NCBI RefSeq assembly: GCF_002213425.1
Contig: NZ_NJGV01000005.1
Coordinates: 186,001 to 250,000, forward strand
Origin: Herbaspirillum aquaticum
GTDB lineage: Bacteria; Pseudomonadota; Gammaproteobacteria; Burkholderiales; Burkholderiaceae_D
Direction: 5' to 3'
Length of the DNA stretch: 64,000 bases
Part shown: in pieces, positions 1 to 8,958 of the stretch
Layout: the number at the start of each line of letters is the position of its first letter
Numbering within the stretch: the stretch's first letter is position 1
Program-made: the position numbers and the translations under genes
Notes under the pieces: model-generated
The model's input: only the letters and a program-made list of their open reading frames with translations
Database searches by the model: none
Told to the model about the DNA's origin: nothing

Positions 1-1
1 C

Positions 2-346
2 GAGGTCGCCGAGCTGGCCCAGGCGATGCTGGAGAGCCTGGGTTACCGTGTCAGCATGGTCAACTCGCCGACGCAAGCCCTGCAGGTCCTGCGTTCGGAG
101 CCGAAGGTGGACCTGCTGTTCACCGACCTGATCATGCCCGGCAGCATGAATGGGGTGGTACTGGCGCGGGAGGCCCGGCGCATGATACCTTCCATCAAAA
201 TTTTATTAACTACCGGTTATGCCAGTGAGTCGATAGAGCGGCATGGCGCCGATGGCGAGTTTGCCGTCATCGACAAGCCTTATCGCCACGATGAACTGGC
301 CCGAAAGATCCGCATTGTCCTCGACGGCGCCACTGGCGTGAGCTGA
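2..346 (+). CDS. Response-regulator receiver domain, C-terminal fragment (gene starts before the window)
   Basis: The reading frame is open from base 2 and ends with a TGA at 344-346, so only the last 114 residues are visible. They cover most of a CheY-like receiver domain: the phosphoacceptor aspartate lies in LLFTDLIMP, the conserved threonine in ILLTTGYAS, and the lysine in VIDKPY. There is no output domain after the receiver. The protein therefore ends in a receiver, as hybrid histidine kinases do; a stand-alone receiver is the alternative. The upstream part would decide. Confidence 0.85.
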   Translation, partial: EVAELAQAMLESLGYRVSMVNSPTQALQVLRSEPKVDLLFTDLIMPGSMNGVVLAREARRMIPSIKILLTTGYASESIERHGADGEFAVIDKPYRHDELARKIRIVLDGATGVS

Positions 347-402
347 AAAAAATAACAACAAGTCGTCCGTACACGTGCCCTCACACGAAGGGGAGTCGTC
401 CC

Positions 403-1011
403 ATGCAATTGGATCACCTGCTGGCCAAGGCGCAGTCCTTGGCCTATCGGATCTCGGCCGAATACAACGGCCAGCCGCTGCCCGATGACCGCCGTGCCTG
501 CGCCGCCATCGGCTGCCTCACCGTGGCCCAGCAGCACCACTGCGGCATCATCCTGCTGCTGCGCAATGACATGCCGGTGCACGCCTCGGCCTTTGCCTTG
601 ATCGGTCCCCAGATCGAAACCGCATTCAATGCCCTCTGGCTGTGGTACTGCGCTACTGAGGAGGAGATCACGCGCTATCTCTCGGATGGCAGCGGCAAGA
701 GCATGCGCCAGCTGGTCACCCAAGTCGACAGCGCACTGGCCGGGCGTGATGGCCAGGAGGCGGCCATCGTGCGCGGTCACTGGGCGCGCCTGAGCGACTT
801 CGTGTTTTCCGGCGAACGCCGCATCCGCCGCTGGCTCGACGCCAATGAGGTCGATGCCCTGTATTCCGAAGAGGCCGTCACCGAACTGGTGGAGCTGTCC
901 AATTCGATGGCCGAGCTGGGACTGGCCAGCTATCGCACCATCCATGACAAGCATTTCACGGCGGTGCGCAATGAGCTCGCCCGTGGCCTCAGGGTGGATC
1001 AGGCCAAGTAA
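403..1011 (+). CDS. Conserved hypothetical protein, 202 aa
   Basis: A 202-residue soluble, mostly helical protein with no signal peptide or membrane segment. It is preceded by AAGGGGAGTCGTCCC, a good ribosome site, about 8 nt before the ATG. The middle (GCLTVAQQHHCGIILLLRN) and the following tryptophan-rich helix resemble small uncharacterised families such as DUF6988, but I cannot assign it firmly. Its last 23 bases overlap the 3-prime end of the convergent bioD gene. It lies 56 nt after the receiver fragment and may be co-transcribed with it. Function unknown. Confidence 0.8.
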   Translation: MQLDHLLAKAQSLAYRISAEYNGQPLPDDRRACAAIGCLTVAQQHHCGIILLLRNDMPVHASAFALIGPQIETAFNALWLWYCATEEEITRYLSDGSGKSMRQLVTQVDSALAGRDGQEAAIVRGHWARLSDFVFSGERRIRRWLDANEVDALYSEEAVTELVELSNSMAELGLASYRTIHDKHFTAVRNELARGLRVDQAK

Positions 1012-1669
1012 GACGCGCAGCAGCCTGCGCCGCCGTCATGCCCGGCAACCACGGCAGACGGCCCAGCAGCGGCGCCCGCAGGCGCTGGATGAGCGACGCC
1101 ACCATGGCCTCACCCTGTTTTTCTCCCGCATCGATATGGTTGGCGACCCAGCCGGCCAGGCGCAAGCCCCGGGCACGGATGGCCTGCGCGCTGAGCAAGG
1201 CGTGATTGATGCAGCCCAGGCGGATGCCCACCACCAGCACCACCGGCAAGCCCAGTCGCACTGCCAGGTCATCGCTGTTGTGCTCGGCATTGAGCGGCAC
1301 CATGAAGCCTCCCGCACCTTCCACCACCAGGACATCGCAGGACGATTGCAACTGCGCATGGCATTGCAGCAGGTGTTCCAGCGTGACCTGCACGCCTTCT
1401 TGCGCCGCCGCGATATGCGGCGCCGTGGCCTGACGCAGCAGGTAGGGGTTGACCAGCTGCGTCGGCAAGGCGGCATTGGAGGCGGCCTGCAAGGCTTGCA
1501 CATCCTCGTTGCACCACACGCCCTCATGCAGGAAAGCCCCCGAGGCCACCGGCTTCATGCCGCCGGCCCGCAAGCCGCTTGCCGCATGCAGGTGGATCAG
1601 TGCGCAGGCCACCAGCGTCTTGCCTACGCCGGTATCGGTACCGGTGACGAAACAGCTGCGGCCGTTCAT
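989..1669 (-). CDS. bioD: Dethiobiotin synthetase BioD
   Basis: ATP-dependent closure of the ureido ring of 7,8-diaminopelargonate with CO2, giving dethiobiotin in the cytoplasm. The 226-residue length is normal for the family. The N-terminal P-loop GTDTGVGKT (about residues 10-18), the MKPVASG segment and the VVEGAGGFMVP motif are all present. The ATG overlaps the bioA stop by 4 nt (ATGA), so translation is probably coupled. It is the last gene of the bioB-P450-bioF-bioA-bioD operon, and its 3-prime end overlaps the convergent upstream gene by 23 nt. Confidence 0.96.
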   Translation of the reverse strand: MNGRSCFVTGTDTGVGKTLVACALIHLHAASGLRAGGMKPVASGAFLHEGVWCNEDVQALQAASNAALPTQLVNPYLLRQATAPHIAAAQEGVQVTLEHLLQCHAQLQSSCDVLVVEGAGGFMVPLNAEHNSDDLAVRLGLPVVLVVGIRLGCINHALLSAQAIRARGLRLAGWVANHIDAGEKQGEAMVASLIQRLRAPLLGRLPWLPGMTAAQAAARLTWPDPP

Positions 1670-3018
1670 GCCTTCTCCTTCCCACTGAGTGCCGCATCGA
1701 AAGCGGCATGCAGCCGTTCACCCAGCCACTGCGCCTGCTGAGCGTCGATGATGTACGGCGGCATCACATAGAGCGCGGTACCGATCGGGCGTACCAGTAG
1801 TTCGCGCTGCGCGGCTTCCCGGGCAAGCCGGCGTGGGAACGCCGCTGCTGTTGCCGCATCGTCGATGCGCGCATCACAGGCCCAGATCATGCCGCGCTGG
1901 CGCACGTGCTGCACGCGGGCATCCTGTGCCAGCGGCTGCAGGGCTTGCGCCAGCAGCGCGGCGATGCGGCCGTTGCGTTCGATCACCTGGTCCTGCTCGA
2001 AGATGTCCAGCGTGGCCAGGGCAGCGCGGCAGGCCAGGGCATTGCCGGTGTAGGAGTGCGAATGCAGGAAGCCGCGCCGCACGTCATCGTCATAGAAGGC
2101 CGCATAGATGGCGTCGCTGGCCATCACCAGCGACAGCGGCAGGTAGCCGCCGCTGATGCCCTTGGACAGGCACAGCAGGTCCGGCCAGATTGCGGCCTGT
2201 TCGCAGGCGAAGAAGCTGCCGGTGCGTCCGCAGCCGACCGCGATCTCGTCGGCGATCAGGTGCGCCCCATGCGCATCGCACAGGGCACGCAGGCCGCGCA
2301 CGTAGTCCGGATCATGCATGGCCATGCCGGCCGCGCACTGCACCAGCGGCTCGACGATGATGGCGGCGATACGCCCGCTGCGTTCCTGCAGCAGCCTTTG
2401 CACATCGGCCAGGGCGCGGCGGCTGACATCGGCGGCGCTTTCGCCGGGGCCGGCCAGGCGCGCATCGGGCGAGGCGGCGATATGGGCCGGGCGCAGCAAG
2501 GCCTCATAGGCGCTGCGGAACAAGGGAGTGTCGGTCACGCCCAGCGCGCCCACGGTCTCGCCGTGATAGCCGCCGGCGATGCAGATGAATTCGTTCTTGT
2601 CTGCATGCCCGGCATTGCGCCATGCATGCACGCTCATCTTCAGTGCGATCTCCACCGCCGAGGCACCATCGGAGGCAAAGAAGCAATGCCCCAGCGCATG
2701 GCCGGTGCGTGCTGCCAACCGCTCGGAGAGCTGCACCACCGGCTCATGGGTGAAACCGGCCAGCATGGCATGCTCCAGCCGTCCCAGCTGCTCGACCAGG
2801 GCGGCATTGATGCGCGCGTTGGTATGGCCGAACAGGTTGACCCACCATGAACTGATGGCGTCGAAGTAGCGCCGCCCGTCGGTATCGACGAGCCAGGGGC
2901 CATGTGCGCTGGCCAGTGCAATGGGCGGCGTGCGTTCATGCTGGCGCATCTGGGTGCAGGGATGCCAGACGCTGCGCAGGCTGCGTGCCGCCAGGGAGTT
3001 GGCGATGTCCATGGGCAT
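1666..3018 (-). CDS. bioA: Adenosylmethionine-8-amino-7-oxononanoate aminotransferase BioA
   Basis: PLP enzyme of fold type I, 450 aa, that converts 7-keto-8-aminopelargonate to 7,8-diaminopelargonate with S-adenosylmethionine as amino donor. Diagnostic features are WHPCTQM near residue 18, the double tryptophan in SSWWVNLFGH, the PLP aspartate in ADEIAVGCGRTG and the Schiff-base lysine in LSKGISGGYLPLS. Its start lies 6 nt after the bioF stop and its stop overlaps bioD, so it is an internal gene of the biotin operon. No defect is visible. Confidence 0.96.
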   Translation of the reverse strand: MPMDIANSLAARSLRSVWHPCTQMRQHERTPPIALASAHGPWLVDTDGRRYFDAISSWWVNLFGHTNARINAALVEQLGRLEHAMLAGFTHEPVVQLSERLAARTGHALGHCFFASDGASAVEIALKMSVHAWRNAGHADKNEFICIAGGYHGETVGALGVTDTPLFRSAYEALLRPAHIAASPDARLAGPGESAADVSRRALADVQRLLQERSGRIAAIIVEPLVQCAAGMAMHDPDYVRGLRALCDAHGAHLIADEIAVGCGRTGSFFACEQAAIWPDLLCLSKGISGGYLPLSLVMASDAIYAAFYDDDVRRGFLHSHSYTGNALACRAALATLDIFEQDQVIERNGRIAALLAQALQPLAQDARVQHVRQRGMIWACDARIDDAATAAAFPRRLAREAAQRELLVRPIGTALYVMPPYIIDAQQAQWLGERLHAAFDAALSGKEKA

Positions 3019-3024
3019 GTCTCC

Positions 3025-4170
3025 TCAGGCCAATGCGGTCAACGCGGCCACCAGGCGCGCCACGTCAGCCGAAGTGTGCAGGGCCGACAGGCTGATGCGC
3101 AGCCGCGCGGTCCCCTTGGGTACCGTGGGCGGACAGATCGCCGGCACCCAGATGCCTTGTGCGCGCAGGGCGGCCGAGAGTGCGCGGGCGGTGGCGTTCT
3201 CGCCCACGATCAGCGGCTGGATCGCGGTGGCCGAAGGCAGCAGCGACCAGGGCAGGCCGGCCAGGCCCGCGCGCAATTGCGCGGCCAGTGCCTGCAGCCG
3301 TTCGCGCCGCCAGTCTTCGCGCGCGATCAGCGCGAGGCTGGCCGACGTGGCAGCCGCCAATGCGGGCGGATGGGCCGTGCTGAACATGTAGGTACGCGCC
3401 CGCTGCAGGATCCATGCAAGCACGCCAGCATCGCCCGCGACGAAGGCCCCGGCTACCCCGGCTGCCTTGCCCAGCGTCCCCATCGTCAGCACATGCGCTG
3501 CGCGCACCCCGGCCAGGGCCAGGCTGCCGCGTCCTTGCGGGCCGTGCACCCCCAGGCCGTGGGCATCATCCACCAGCAGCCAGGCATCGTGCCGCCCGCA
3601 GACTGCCGCCAGTGCGGCCAGCGGTGCCAGGTCGCCATCCATGCTGAAAACGGCATCGGTGAGCACCAGCTTGCGCCCGGTGGTGCAGCGGGCCAGCACC
3701 TGCTCCAGGCGTACTGCATCGTTGTGCGGGAACACCTTCAGGCTGGCCCCGGACAAGCGCGCTCCATCGATCAACGATGCATGGGCGAGGCGATCCACGA
3801 TGACGGTATCTCCTTTGCCCACCAGCGCTGCAGTGACCCCGAGGTTGGCCATGTAGCCACTGCCGAACACCAGGGCCGAAGGCGTGCCGACAAAGGCGGC
3901 CAGTTCGCTTTCCAGCGATTCATGGGCGCGGCTGTGGCCGCTGATCAGGGGCGAGGCGCCGGCGCCCATGCCGTAGCGTTGCAGGGCGTCGGTGGCAGCG
4001 TCAATGAGGGCGGGATGGTTGGCCAGGCCCAGGTAATCATTGCTGCAGAAGGACAGCTCCTGGGTGCCCTCGACCTGCAGCAAAGGACCTTGCGGCCCCT
4101 CGACCACGCGCCGTGTGCGCAGCAGGCTCTGGCTGGCCAGGGCCTCCAGCCGGGTGGTGAAATCTTGCAT
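3025..4170 (-). CDS. bioF: 8-amino-7-oxononanoate synthase BioF
   Basis: PLP-dependent decarboxylative condensation of pimeloyl thioester with alanine, the first committed ring-assembly step of biotin synthesis. The 381-residue protein shows CSNDYLGL, the HAGHxR-type segment as ISGHSRAHESLE, LVDDAHGLGVHG and the PLP lysine in TMGTLGKAAG. I chose the ATG at 4170 (MQDFTTRLEAL) because it leaves a 10-nt gap to the P450 gene and fits the family length. An in-frame ATG at 4224 would overlap the P450 by 44 nt and adds a non-conserved tail. Confidence 0.95.
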   Translation of the reverse strand: MQDFTTRLEALASQSLLRTRRVVEGPQGPLLQVEGTQELSFCSNDYLGLANHPALIDAATDALQRYGMGAGASPLISGHSRAHESLESELAAFVGTPSALVFGSGYMANLGVTAALVGKGDTVIVDRLAHASLIDGARLSGASLKVFPHNDAVRLEQVLARCTTGRKLVLTDAVFSMDGDLAPLAALAAVCGRHDAWLLVDDAHGLGVHGPQGRGSLALAGVRAAHVLTMGTLGKAAGVAGAFVAGDAGVLAWILQRARTYMFSTAHPPALAAATSASLALIAREDWRRERLQALAAQLRAGLAGLPWSLLPSATAIQPLIVGENATARALSAALRAQGIWVPAICPPTVPKGTARLRISLSALHTSADVARLVAALTALA

Positions 4171-4180
4171 GGAAGTGCTT

Positions 4181-5350
4181 TCAGAAAAATACAGACAAGC
4201 GGTCCAGCGCCCGGTAGGCGGCATTGTCTTGCCAGACCGGTGGCGTGTCGGCGAGTGTGAGCGCAGGCAGGCGCTGCATCAGGGCGCTGAAGGCGATCTC
4301 GGCTTCCAGCTGCGTCAGCGCCGCACCCAGGCAGACGTGAGGCCCTTGGCCAAAAGACAGGTGCATGCCCTCGTCGCGCCGGATATCAAAGCGATGGGGC
4401 TCGCTGAAGCGCCGCGCGTCATGATTGGCCTGGCCGATATGCAGGATGGCCAGTTGCCCGCGCCGCAAGGTCTGTCCGCCCATTGCCACATCCTGCAGCA
4501 GGCGCCGGCCCGTGTATTGCACCGGACTGTCATGGCGCAGCATCTCGCGCACGGCCAGGCGCAACGCCGCCGTATCGTCTTGCTCTGCCTTCAGGGCTGC
4601 CCATTGGTCCGGATGCTGCAGCAGGGCCAGCAGTCCGTTGCCCAGCAAATTGCGTGTGGTTTCGTAGCCGGCAAAGAGCAGGGTGCAGCACTGTGCCAGC
4701 AATTCGGTGCGGTTCAGCTGACGGTCCTGGTGCGCTTGCAGCAGCGTGCGCACGAGGCAGCCAGGGGCCAGGTCGGCAGGGCGTTCCAGCACCTGCGTGA
4801 AGAACTGGCACAGCTCCGCCAGGGCGTCTTGCGCGGCGCGCGCCTGTGCTGCATCCGGTGTCGGGCTGCCGATGAAGGCGGCGAGATCGGCGGCCCAATC
4901 GATGAACTGCGCAGGCACGCGATCCGGCAATCCCAGCAATTGCGCAATCACCAGCGCGGGCAGTGGCCGTGCAAAACGCCCGATGAAGTCGAATCCGTTT
5001 GCTGACTTCGGATCAGCGACGATGTCATCGATCAAGCGATGCGCCAGTGCAGTGATGCCCGCGCGCTGCGCTTGCAGCTCAGCCGGCTTGAAGCCCGGAT
5101 TGAGCACACCGCGCAGGCGGCGATGGGCGCGTCCGTCAAGGAACAGCAGAGAACGCGAAAAGAGTCGCTTGAAGCGCTGCTGCGCCTGCTGGTCGCAGTC
5201 CTCGTCGCTGCGCGCGCCTAGAGCGCTGTTGATCCAGCGCGCCGCCCGTCGCACGGTGAAGCGGGGATCACGCAGCGCGCTGGCTACTTCCTCGTAGCCG
5301 CTGATGACCCAGGCCCCGCCGCAATACGCGGTGCTCCAGTGCAGGTGCAT
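4181..5350 (-). CDS. Cytochrome P450 inside the biotin operon (BioI-like role inferred)
   Basis: Complete class-I bacterial P450 of 389 aa. It has the I-helix oxygen-activation motif AGYETT (residues about 227-232), the K-helix ExxR as EMLR (269-272) and the haem-cysteine loop FGQGPHVCLG with Cys340. No fused reductase or ferredoxin is present. The ATG at 5350 shares one base with the bioB stop (TGATG), which indicates translational coupling; a longer in-frame start at 5479 would lie deep inside bioB. In Bacillus subtilis the P450 BioI cleaves acyl-ACP to supply the pimeloyl precursor. Position in the operon, with no bioC or bioH in this window, suggests a similar role, but substrate cannot be read from sequence. 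Confidence 0.93.
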   Translation of the reverse strand: MHLHWSTAYCGGAWVISGYEEVASALRDPRFTVRRAARWINSALGARSDEDCDQQAQQRFKRLFSRSLLFLDGRAHRRLRGVLNPGFKPAELQAQRAGITALAHRLIDDIVADPKSANGFDFIGRFARPLPALVIAQLLGLPDRVPAQFIDWAADLAAFIGSPTPDAAQARAAQDALAELCQFFTQVLERPADLAPGCLVRTLLQAHQDRQLNRTELLAQCCTLLFAGYETTRNLLGNGLLALLQHPDQWAALKAEQDDTAALRLAVREMLRHDSPVQYTGRRLLQDVAMGGQTLRRGQLAILHIGQANHDARRFSEPHRFDIRRDEGMHLSFGQGPHVCLGAALTQLEAEIAFSALMQRLPALTLADTPPVWQDNAAYRALDRLSVFF

Positions 5351-6369
5351 CAGGCAGCCGCAGGCGCCGCCTGCAGGCCCAGGCGCTGCAACAGGTCGCG
5401 GTCGGCGGAGACCGGTGCATTGGCCGTGGTCAGCAGCTTGGCACCCAGGAAGATGGAGTTGGCTCCCGCTGCAAAGCACAGTGCCTGGGTCGCGTCGCTC
5501 ATGCTTTCACGTCCGGCCGAGAGGCGAATGACCGCATGCGGCAAGGCGATGCGGGCCACGGCGACCGTGCGCACGAATTCGAATTCGTCCAGCGGCGCCA
5601 CATCCTGCAGGGGCGTGCCGGCAATGGGCACCAGGTGATTGATGGGCACTGACTGCGGCGGCACCGGCAGGCTGGCCAGCTGGGCGATCAGCCCGGCGCG
5701 CTGGGCGCGTGTCTCGCCCATGCCGATGATGCCGCCGCAGCACACGTTCAGGCCGGCGTCCTGCACCCGTTGCAGGGTCTGCAGCCGGTCCTGGTAGGTG
5801 CGGGTGGAGATCACCTGGCCATAGAAATCGGGGGCGGTATCGAGGTTGTGGTTGTAGTAGTCCAGCCCGGCTTCCTTGAGCGCCTCGGCCTGGGCCTGCT
5901 CCAGCATGCCCAGGGTCATGCAGGTTTCCAGCCCCAGCGCACGCACCTGGCTGACCATCTCGGTGAGGGCGGCCATGTCCCGCTCCTTGGGGTTGCGCCA
6001 GGCGGCACCCATGCAGAAACGGGTGGCGCCCTGGTCGCGCGCGGCTTGCGCCGCCTGCACCACCTGGTCCACGCCCATGAGCTTGCCGGCCGGGACCTTG
6101 GCCTCCTTGTGATGCGCCGATTGAGAGCAGTAGCCGCAGTCTTCGGCGCAGCCCCCGGTCTTGATCGACAACAGGCTGGAGAGCTGGACTTCGTTGGGCC
6201 GATGGTGTTGCCGATGCACGGTCTGGGCGCGGTACAGCAGGTCGAGGAAGGGCAGCTCGAAAAGCTGCGCGACGGCGCTGCCATCAATGGCCGCAGCTGG
6301 GCGGTGGAAATGCAGCGGCGCGCTGACCTGGTGGCCGTTGGCAGCGGAAGGGGCGGGGCACTGGCTCAT
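5350..6369 (-). CDS. bioB: Biotin synthase BioB (radical SAM)
   Basis: Radical-SAM enzyme that inserts sulfur into dethiobiotin to form biotin. The 339-residue protein has the cluster-binding CxxxCxxC motif as CAEDCGYC near residue 74. The further conserved cysteines lie in [20 protein letters not shown] and [13 protein letters not shown], and the YNHNLDT segment is present. It is the first gene of the minus-strand biotin operon and its upstream region faces the bioR-like regulator. The N-terminal 25 residues are a variable extension, as in other proteobacterial BioB. Confidence 0.97.
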   Translation of the reverse strand: MSQCPAPSAANGHQVSAPLHFHRPAAAIDGSAVAQLFELPFLDLLYRAQTVHRQHHRPNEVQLSSLLSIKTGGCAEDCGYCSQSAHHKEAKVPAGKLMGVDQVVQAAQAARDQGATRFCMGAAWRNPKERDMAALTEMVSQVRALGLETCMTLGMLEQAQAEALKEAGLDYYNHNLDTAPDFYGQVISTRTYQDRLQTLQRVQDAGLNVCCGGIIGMGETRAQRAGLIAQLASLPVPPQSVPINHLVPIAGTPLQDVAPLDEFEFVRTVAVARIALPHAVIRLSAGRESMSDATQALCFAAGANSIFLGAKLLTTANAPVSADRDLLQRLGLQAAPAAA

Positions 6370-6419
6370 CGATAAAATCCGGTCCGTGTGTGAAAAGGCT
6401 TAGAATTCAACGTCGGCGG

Positions 6420-6449
6420 ATTCTAACTTCGCTCAATTTCGTAGAACAA
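6420..6449 (-). promoter_or_regulatory. Candidate bioB promoter
   Basis: On the minus strand TTGTTC (6444-6449) and TAGAAT (6420-6425) are separated by 18 nt. The -10 matches the consensus at 5 of 6 positions and the -35 at only 3 of 6. It would give a leader of about 45 nt before the bioB ATG. The BioR-like box lies 17 bp upstream of the -35. This is a visual match only. Confidence 0.3.
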
Positions 6450-6465
6450 TTTCTTTTTTCATAGA

Positions 6466-6475
6466 TTATCTATAA
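6466..6475. promoter_or_regulatory. BioR-type operator TTATCTATAA
   Basis: The decamer TTATCTATAA fits the known BioR consensus TTATmkATAA exactly. It lies in a larger near-perfect palindrome, ATAGAT-T-ATCTAT (6461-6473), between divergent bioB and the GntR-type regulator. It ends only 4 nt before that regulator's ATG, where a repressor would block its transcription directly (autoregulation). A box shared by both promoters is the usual arrangement for BioR. Confidence 0.8.
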
Positions 6476-6479
6476 AAAT

Positions 6480-7118
6480 ATGGCGCACCAAACCGAGCAT
6501 CCCAGCACCGTTGAACGCATTGCCGAGGTGCTGCGCACGCGCATCATTCGCGGCGATATCGCAGGCGGGGCGGCGCTGCGGCAGGATCACGTGGCCCAGG
6601 AATTCCAGTCCAGCCACGTACCCGTGCGGGAAGCATTTCGCCAGCTGGAGGCACAGGGATTGGTACTCACTTTGCCCCGTCGCGGGGTAAGGGTGACGCA
6701 GGTAGACCGGGCCGCGGTCAAGGAAAATGCGGAGATGCGCGGCGCGCTGGAAATCCTGGCCCTGCGCCACAGCGTGCGCAAGTTCGGGCCGCAGCACATC
6801 GCGCGCCTGGAAGAGGCCCAGGACGCCTGCGCCCAGGCTGCCTCGCTCATCGAATGGGATGCCGCCAACAACCTGTTCCACGACATCCTCTCCAGCGAAT
6901 GCGGCATGCCGCGCCTGCTGGCGGTGTTGAAGCAGCTGCAGCTGACCAATTCACGCTACCTGTTTTCGACCGGTTTCAAGCGCGGCTGGCAGCCGCGCTC
7001 GGATCACGACCACCGCCTCATCATCGAGGCCCTGCGCGACAAGAAGACCGATCGTGCCGTGCAGCTGCTGAGCATGCATATCGGCACCATGGAGCGAGTG
7101 GGATTCGTTGCCGCCTAG
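6480..7118 (+). CDS. bioR: GntR-family biotin regulator, BioR-like
   Basis: A 212-residue FadR/FCD-type GntR regulator. An N-terminal winged helix-turn-helix (about residues 8-75, with QDHVAQEF and VPVREAFRQLEAQGL) is followed by an all-helical effector domain containing the FHDIL and SDHDHRLIIEAL segments of FCD proteins. It is divergent from bioB, and a perfect BioR-box decamer sits directly upstream. This supports BioR, known mainly from alphaproteobacteria, as repressor of biotin synthesis. No Shine-Dalgarno is visible before the ATG, so the mRNA may be leaderless. Its stop overlaps that of the convergent AraC gene by 4 nt. A different GntR ligand is possible but unlikely. Confidence 0.85.
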   Translation: MAHQTEHPSTVERIAEVLRTRIIRGDIAGGAALRQDHVAQEFQSSHVPVREAFRQLEAQGLVLTLPRRGVRVTQVDRAAVKENAEMRGALEILALRHSVRKFGPQHIARLEEAQDACAQAASLIEWDAANNLFHDILSSECGMPRLLAVLKQLQLTNSRYLFSTGFKRGWQPRSDHDHRLIIEALRDKKTDRAVQLLSMHIGTMERVGFVAA

Positions 7119-8062
7119 CTGCTGCCCTGGCGGGCGAATGCCGAAGGCGGCACGCCCACATGGCGGCTGAAGGCCACACTGAAGGTGGACGCCGAGCTGT
7201 AGCCGACCTGTTGCGCGACTTCCGCCATGGAGCCGTCATCGCGCAGCAACAGCCGCTTGGCCAGTGCCATGCGCCAGGCCAGCAGGTATTCCATGGGTGC
7301 CAGCCCGACTTCGCGGCGGAAGCGTTCGAAGAAGGACGACCGTGACAAGGCGGCTGCGCGCGCAAGTCGCGCCACGCTCCAATCCTCGGCGGGATGTGCA
7401 TGTATGGATCGCAGGGCCGAGGCGAGCCGTACATCGCCCAGGCCACGCAGCAGGCCGGGGGAGGCAGCGGCGCCGGCATCGGCGCTGGAGCGCAGGGCTT
7501 CGATCAGCAGCACCTCCAGCAGGCGCGCCAACACCACATCACGGGCCGGGCGTTCGGCGCGGTATTCGTCGCCCACCAGTTGCACCAGCGTGGCCAGTCG
7601 CGCGTGTGCCCGCGCCACCACCAGGCTGGGCAGCAGCGACAGCAGCAGCGGCGTGTCGGGCGACTCGAAGACGCAATGGCCCACCACCAGCTGTACCTCC
7701 GGCGGCAGGCCCAGGGTGCCCAGGTGATAGCGGCCATCGGGCAGGCGCGGAGGGGGATTGTCTTCGTCGAGGACGGCGTCCTCGCACTCCGCCATGCTGG
7801 CCAGGGTAAATCCTTGCATGGCCGGTGCCAGGAAAAAATCCCCTGCATGCAGCACGATGCCTTCATCCCCGGGACCCACACCCGGCCATGCGCGCAGGAT
7901 GCGGCAACTGCCTTCCAGCACGGCGCAATAGAAGGCCAGCTCCGGCCGCGAGCGCTGTACGCGCCAGCCGCCGGCGCCTTGCACATACTTGGTGTAGCGG
8001 GCGGCGGGCCGCAGCAGGCCGACCACTTCGGCCAGGGGATCGGTCAATGCGGTGTCGGACAT
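7115..8062 (-). CDS. AraC-family transcriptional regulator with cupin N-terminal domain
   Basis: A 315-residue regulator. The first half is a cupin-like sensor (AraC-type Cupin_6) with segments such as FYCAVLEGSCRIL and LHAGDFFLAPAM. The last about 95 residues hold two helix-turn-helix units, including WSVARLARAAALSRSSFFERF and VAQQVGYSSASTFSVAF. I chose the ATG at 8062; an in-frame ATG at 8119 would extend to within 47 nt of the divergent dehydrogenase gene. Members of this group commonly regulate the neighbouring divergent oxidoreductase gene, which is likely here. Ligand unknown. Confidence 0.9.
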   Translation of the reverse strand: MSDTALTDPLAEVVGLLRPAARYTKYVQGAGGWRVQRSRPELAFYCAVLEGSCRILRAWPGVGPGDEGIVLHAGDFFLAPAMQGFTLASMAECEDAVLDEDNPPPRLPDGRYHLGTLGLPPEVQLVVGHCVFESPDTPLLLSLLPSLVVARAHARLATLVQLVGDEYRAERPARDVVLARLLEVLLIEALRSSADAGAAASPGLLRGLGDVRLASALRSIHAHPAEDWSVARLARAAALSRSSFFERFRREVGLAPMEYLLAWRMALAKRLLLRDDGSMAEVAQQVGYSSASTFSVAFSRHVGVPPSAFARQGSS

Positions 8063-8165
8063 GGCTGGACGATTGCAAATGAATGATGGACTCCTGATTG
8101 TAGCAAGTCCGGTGATCAACGCCTATGCTTTGCCTTGTCCTCTCCCACACCACAAGGAAACGTTC

Positions 8166-8915
8166 ATGAAAACCGTCCTCATCACTGGCTGTTCGTCCGG
8201 CTTCGGCCTGGAAATCGCAAGCTACTTCCTGCAACGTGACTGGCAGGTCATCGCCACCATGCGCACACCGCGCAGCGACCTGCTGCCGGCCTCGCCAAAC
8301 CTGCGCATCCTGCCGCTGGACGTGACCAGCGCCGCCAGCATCGCCGCGGCCCTCAGCCAGGCCGGGCCCATCGACGTACTGGTCAACAATGCCGGCATCG
8401 GCGCGCTGGCCGCCGTCGAAGCCCAGCCCATGGAGCAGGTGCGCGAGATCTTCGAGACCAACACCCTGGGCAGCATCGCCATGACCCAGGCCGTGATCCC
8501 GCAGATGCGCCAGCGCGCTGCGGGGGTGATCGTCAATGTCACGTCCTCGGTGACCCTGCGCTCGCTGCCGCTGCTGGCGGTCTACACGGCCAGCAAGGCG
8601 GCCGTGAATGCCTTCACCGAATCGGTCGCGCTGGAGCTGGCCAGCGTGGGCGTACAGGCCCGTCTGGTCTTGCCCGGCCGGGCACCGCATACGCGCTTCG
8701 CCGACAATGCCCGCCCGCGCATGGAGGGGGCCATCCCGGATGCCTATGGCCCGCTGGCTGCCCAGGTGTTCAGCAATTTCCAGGACCATGGCCAGATCAC
8801 CCACGCCAGCGACGTGGCCCAGGCCGTCTGGGAGGCCGCCACCGATCCGGCCGCACCGATGCGCATCGCGGCCGGGGAAGATGCTCGGGAGTGGATGCGT
8901 ACGGCCACGGCATGA
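8166..8915 (+). CDS. Short-chain dehydrogenase/reductase
   Basis: Classical SDR of 249 aa. It has the Rossmann NAD(P) motif TGCSSGFG (residues 7-14), the NNAGIG motif, the catalytic serine in NVTSSVT and the YTASK Tyr-Lys pair. An AAGGAAACGTTC ribosome site precedes the ATG at 8166. Close relatives are annotated broadly as oxidoreductases, and the substrate cannot be predicted. It is divergent from the AraC regulator (103 nt apart), which probably controls it. Confidence 0.92.
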   Translation: MKTVLITGCSSGFGLEIASYFLQRDWQVIATMRTPRSDLLPASPNLRILPLDVTSAASIAAALSQAGPIDVLVNNAGIGALAAVEAQPMEQVREIFETNTLGSIAMTQAVIPQMRQRAAGVIVNVTSSVTLRSLPLLAVYTASKAAVNAFTESVALELASVGVQARLVLPGRAPHTRFADNARPRMEGAIPDAYGPLAAQVFSNFQDHGQITHASDVAQAVWEAATDPAAPMRIAAGEDAREWMRTATA

Positions 8916-8958
8916 GCCAGGTCGCCCGCAAAGCCTTGGCACAAAGGGAAGTTGCGAT

